From contig JAUVPO010000109.1 in NCBI GenBank assembly GCA_030598625.1, positions 1 to 6,517 of the forward strand: 6,517 nucleotides of DNA. The letters are read 5' to 3'. The number at the start of each line of letters is the position of its first letter. Within the stretch, counting starts at the first letter, position 1. This document shows positions 6,027-6,517 of this stretch, in pieces. The translations under genes were made by a program, and so were the position numbers. The stretch comes from Deferribacteres bacterium. GTDB taxonomy: Bacteria; Nitrospirota; Thermodesulfovibrionia; UBA6902. The notes under the pieces are model-generated. The model was not told the origin of the DNA. It did not search any database and saw nothing but the letters and a program-made list of their open reading frames with translations.

Positions 6027-6052
6027 CACCGACATATCTATCACCTTAAATC

Positions 6053-6376
6053 ATGGAACGCAGACGTTACAAACGAATAACAGTTGATCTGGAAGCCAGG
6101 TTGTTTTTGGGCCGAACCGGTTATTCAGGAATTATAAGAAATATTTCCGAAGAAGGGATGTTTGTGAGAACTTCTCCTATATATAATCCAATAGACCTTG
6201 GTCCCGGAGCAACACTTCATATAGAATGCCGGCTCCCTGCGGGTGAAGAAATCAATTTGAATTGCTCGGTAAAATGGTCACTGAAAATACCGCCTGAGAA
6301 TTTAAGAAGCTGCATCGGCATTAAAATTATTGACCCGCCTGTAGAATACAAGGAATTTTTAAAAACATTGTTGTAA
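6053..6376 (+). CDS. PilZ-domain c-di-GMP-binding protein
   Basis: A complete 107-residue protein made of one PilZ domain. Both halves of the ligand signature are present: RxxxR at residues 4-8 (RRYKR) and NxSxxG at 30-35 (NISEEG). Cyclic di-GMP binding is therefore well supported by family knowledge. The rest alternates beta strands (HIECRLP, INLNCSVKWSL, SCIGIKII) and ends in a short helix (YKEFLKTLL), as is usual for stand-alone PilZ adaptors. The gap from the preceding kinase-like gene is 26 bases on the same strand, consistent with one transcript. The ribosome site is weak. The segment around the NxSxxG motif resembles the truncated PilZ gene at the left edge (NLSEKGMFIRS versus NISEEGMFVRT). 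The target controlled by the c-di-GMP-bound form is unknown. Confidence 0.88.
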   Translation: MERRRYKRITVDLEARLFLGRTGYSGIIRNISEEGMFVRTSPIYNPIDLGPGATLHIECRLPAGEEINLNCSVKWSLKIPPENLRSCIGIKIIDPPVEYKEFLKTLL

Positions 6377-6486
6377 CTTTGACACAGTTTTGTGACCTGC
6401 CTGTTACCTCTAAAGTAGGGGATTAAAATAGGTAGTGTTCAGTAAACATATAAGGTAAGTATTTGGGATATCTTCCTCTCCCTTTT

Positions 6487-6513
6487 TCAAAGATCACAAT
6501 TTGTGATCTTTGA
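6487..6513. repeat. 27-bp inverted repeat at the right edge
   Basis: Two 13-base arms (TCAAAGATCACAA and its exact reverse complement) flank the single base T6500. No T run follows on the visible part of the plus strand, and the minus-strand continuation is A/G-rich, so a terminator is not supported on that side. It could be an operator for a downstream gene (its TCACAA-N-TTGTGA core is symmetrical), the start of a dispersed repeat or a mobile-element end. The window stops four bases later, so context is missing. Confidence 0.75.
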
Positions 6514-6517
6514 GCAG

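Noticed and set aside
6379..6407. Sigma-70 promoter downstream of the second PilZ gene (TTGACA with 17-base spacing)
   Set aside because: The -35 is exact, but the -10 position reads TGTTAC (3/6), and no gene start is visible before the window ends.

Overview
The window looks like a chromosomal segment from a Desulfobacterota-type (deltaproteobacterial) bacterium. That placement is an inference from gene style: a dCache-type sensor kinase without HAMP, a run of stand-alone receivers and kinase-like proteins, small PilZ proteins and moderate G+C. There is no rRNA, tRNA, CRISPR array, insertion sequence or phage gene. Every gene appears to belong to signal transduction.

Layout. The left edge holds the 3' end of a small PilZ-domain gene (+ strand, truncated by the window). 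Convergent to it on the - strand (353-1498) is the most unusual gene: a 381-residue protein in which a complete response-regulator receiver domain is inserted into a piece of Lon protease. The insertion lies between Lon's helical linker and its AAA+ core. The core is recognisably Lon, but every nucleotide-handling position I could align is substituted, and the protease domain is absent. An AT-rich divergent intergenic region of about 300 bases follows.

From about 1800 to 6376 a co-directional + strand cluster, probably one operon, encodes in order: a complete membrane sensor histidine kinase; a soluble kinase-like protein with a phosphoacceptor His but a ruined ATP-binding domain; two single-domain receivers; a second degenerate kinase-like protein; and a second PilZ protein with a complete c-di-GMP-binding signature. 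A perfect 30-bp palindrome sits at the junction of the first two genes. Another 27-bp palindrome lies at the right edge.

Working model (inference). The sensor kinase is the only protein here that should autophosphorylate. The two degenerate kinase-like proteins resemble, in plan, histidine phosphotransferases such as ChpT and Spo0B (a DHp-type helical hairpin plus a CA-like domain that does not use ATP). They could relay or buffer phosphate among the sensor, the two free receivers and the receiver inside the Lon-derived protein. The flanking PilZ proteins suggest a c-di-GMP-responsive output. No gene here encodes a DNA-binding output domain, so the response may be protein-level rather than transcriptional. 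The best candidates for something undescribed are the receiver-in-pseudo-Lon protein and its association with a relay containing two pseudokinases.
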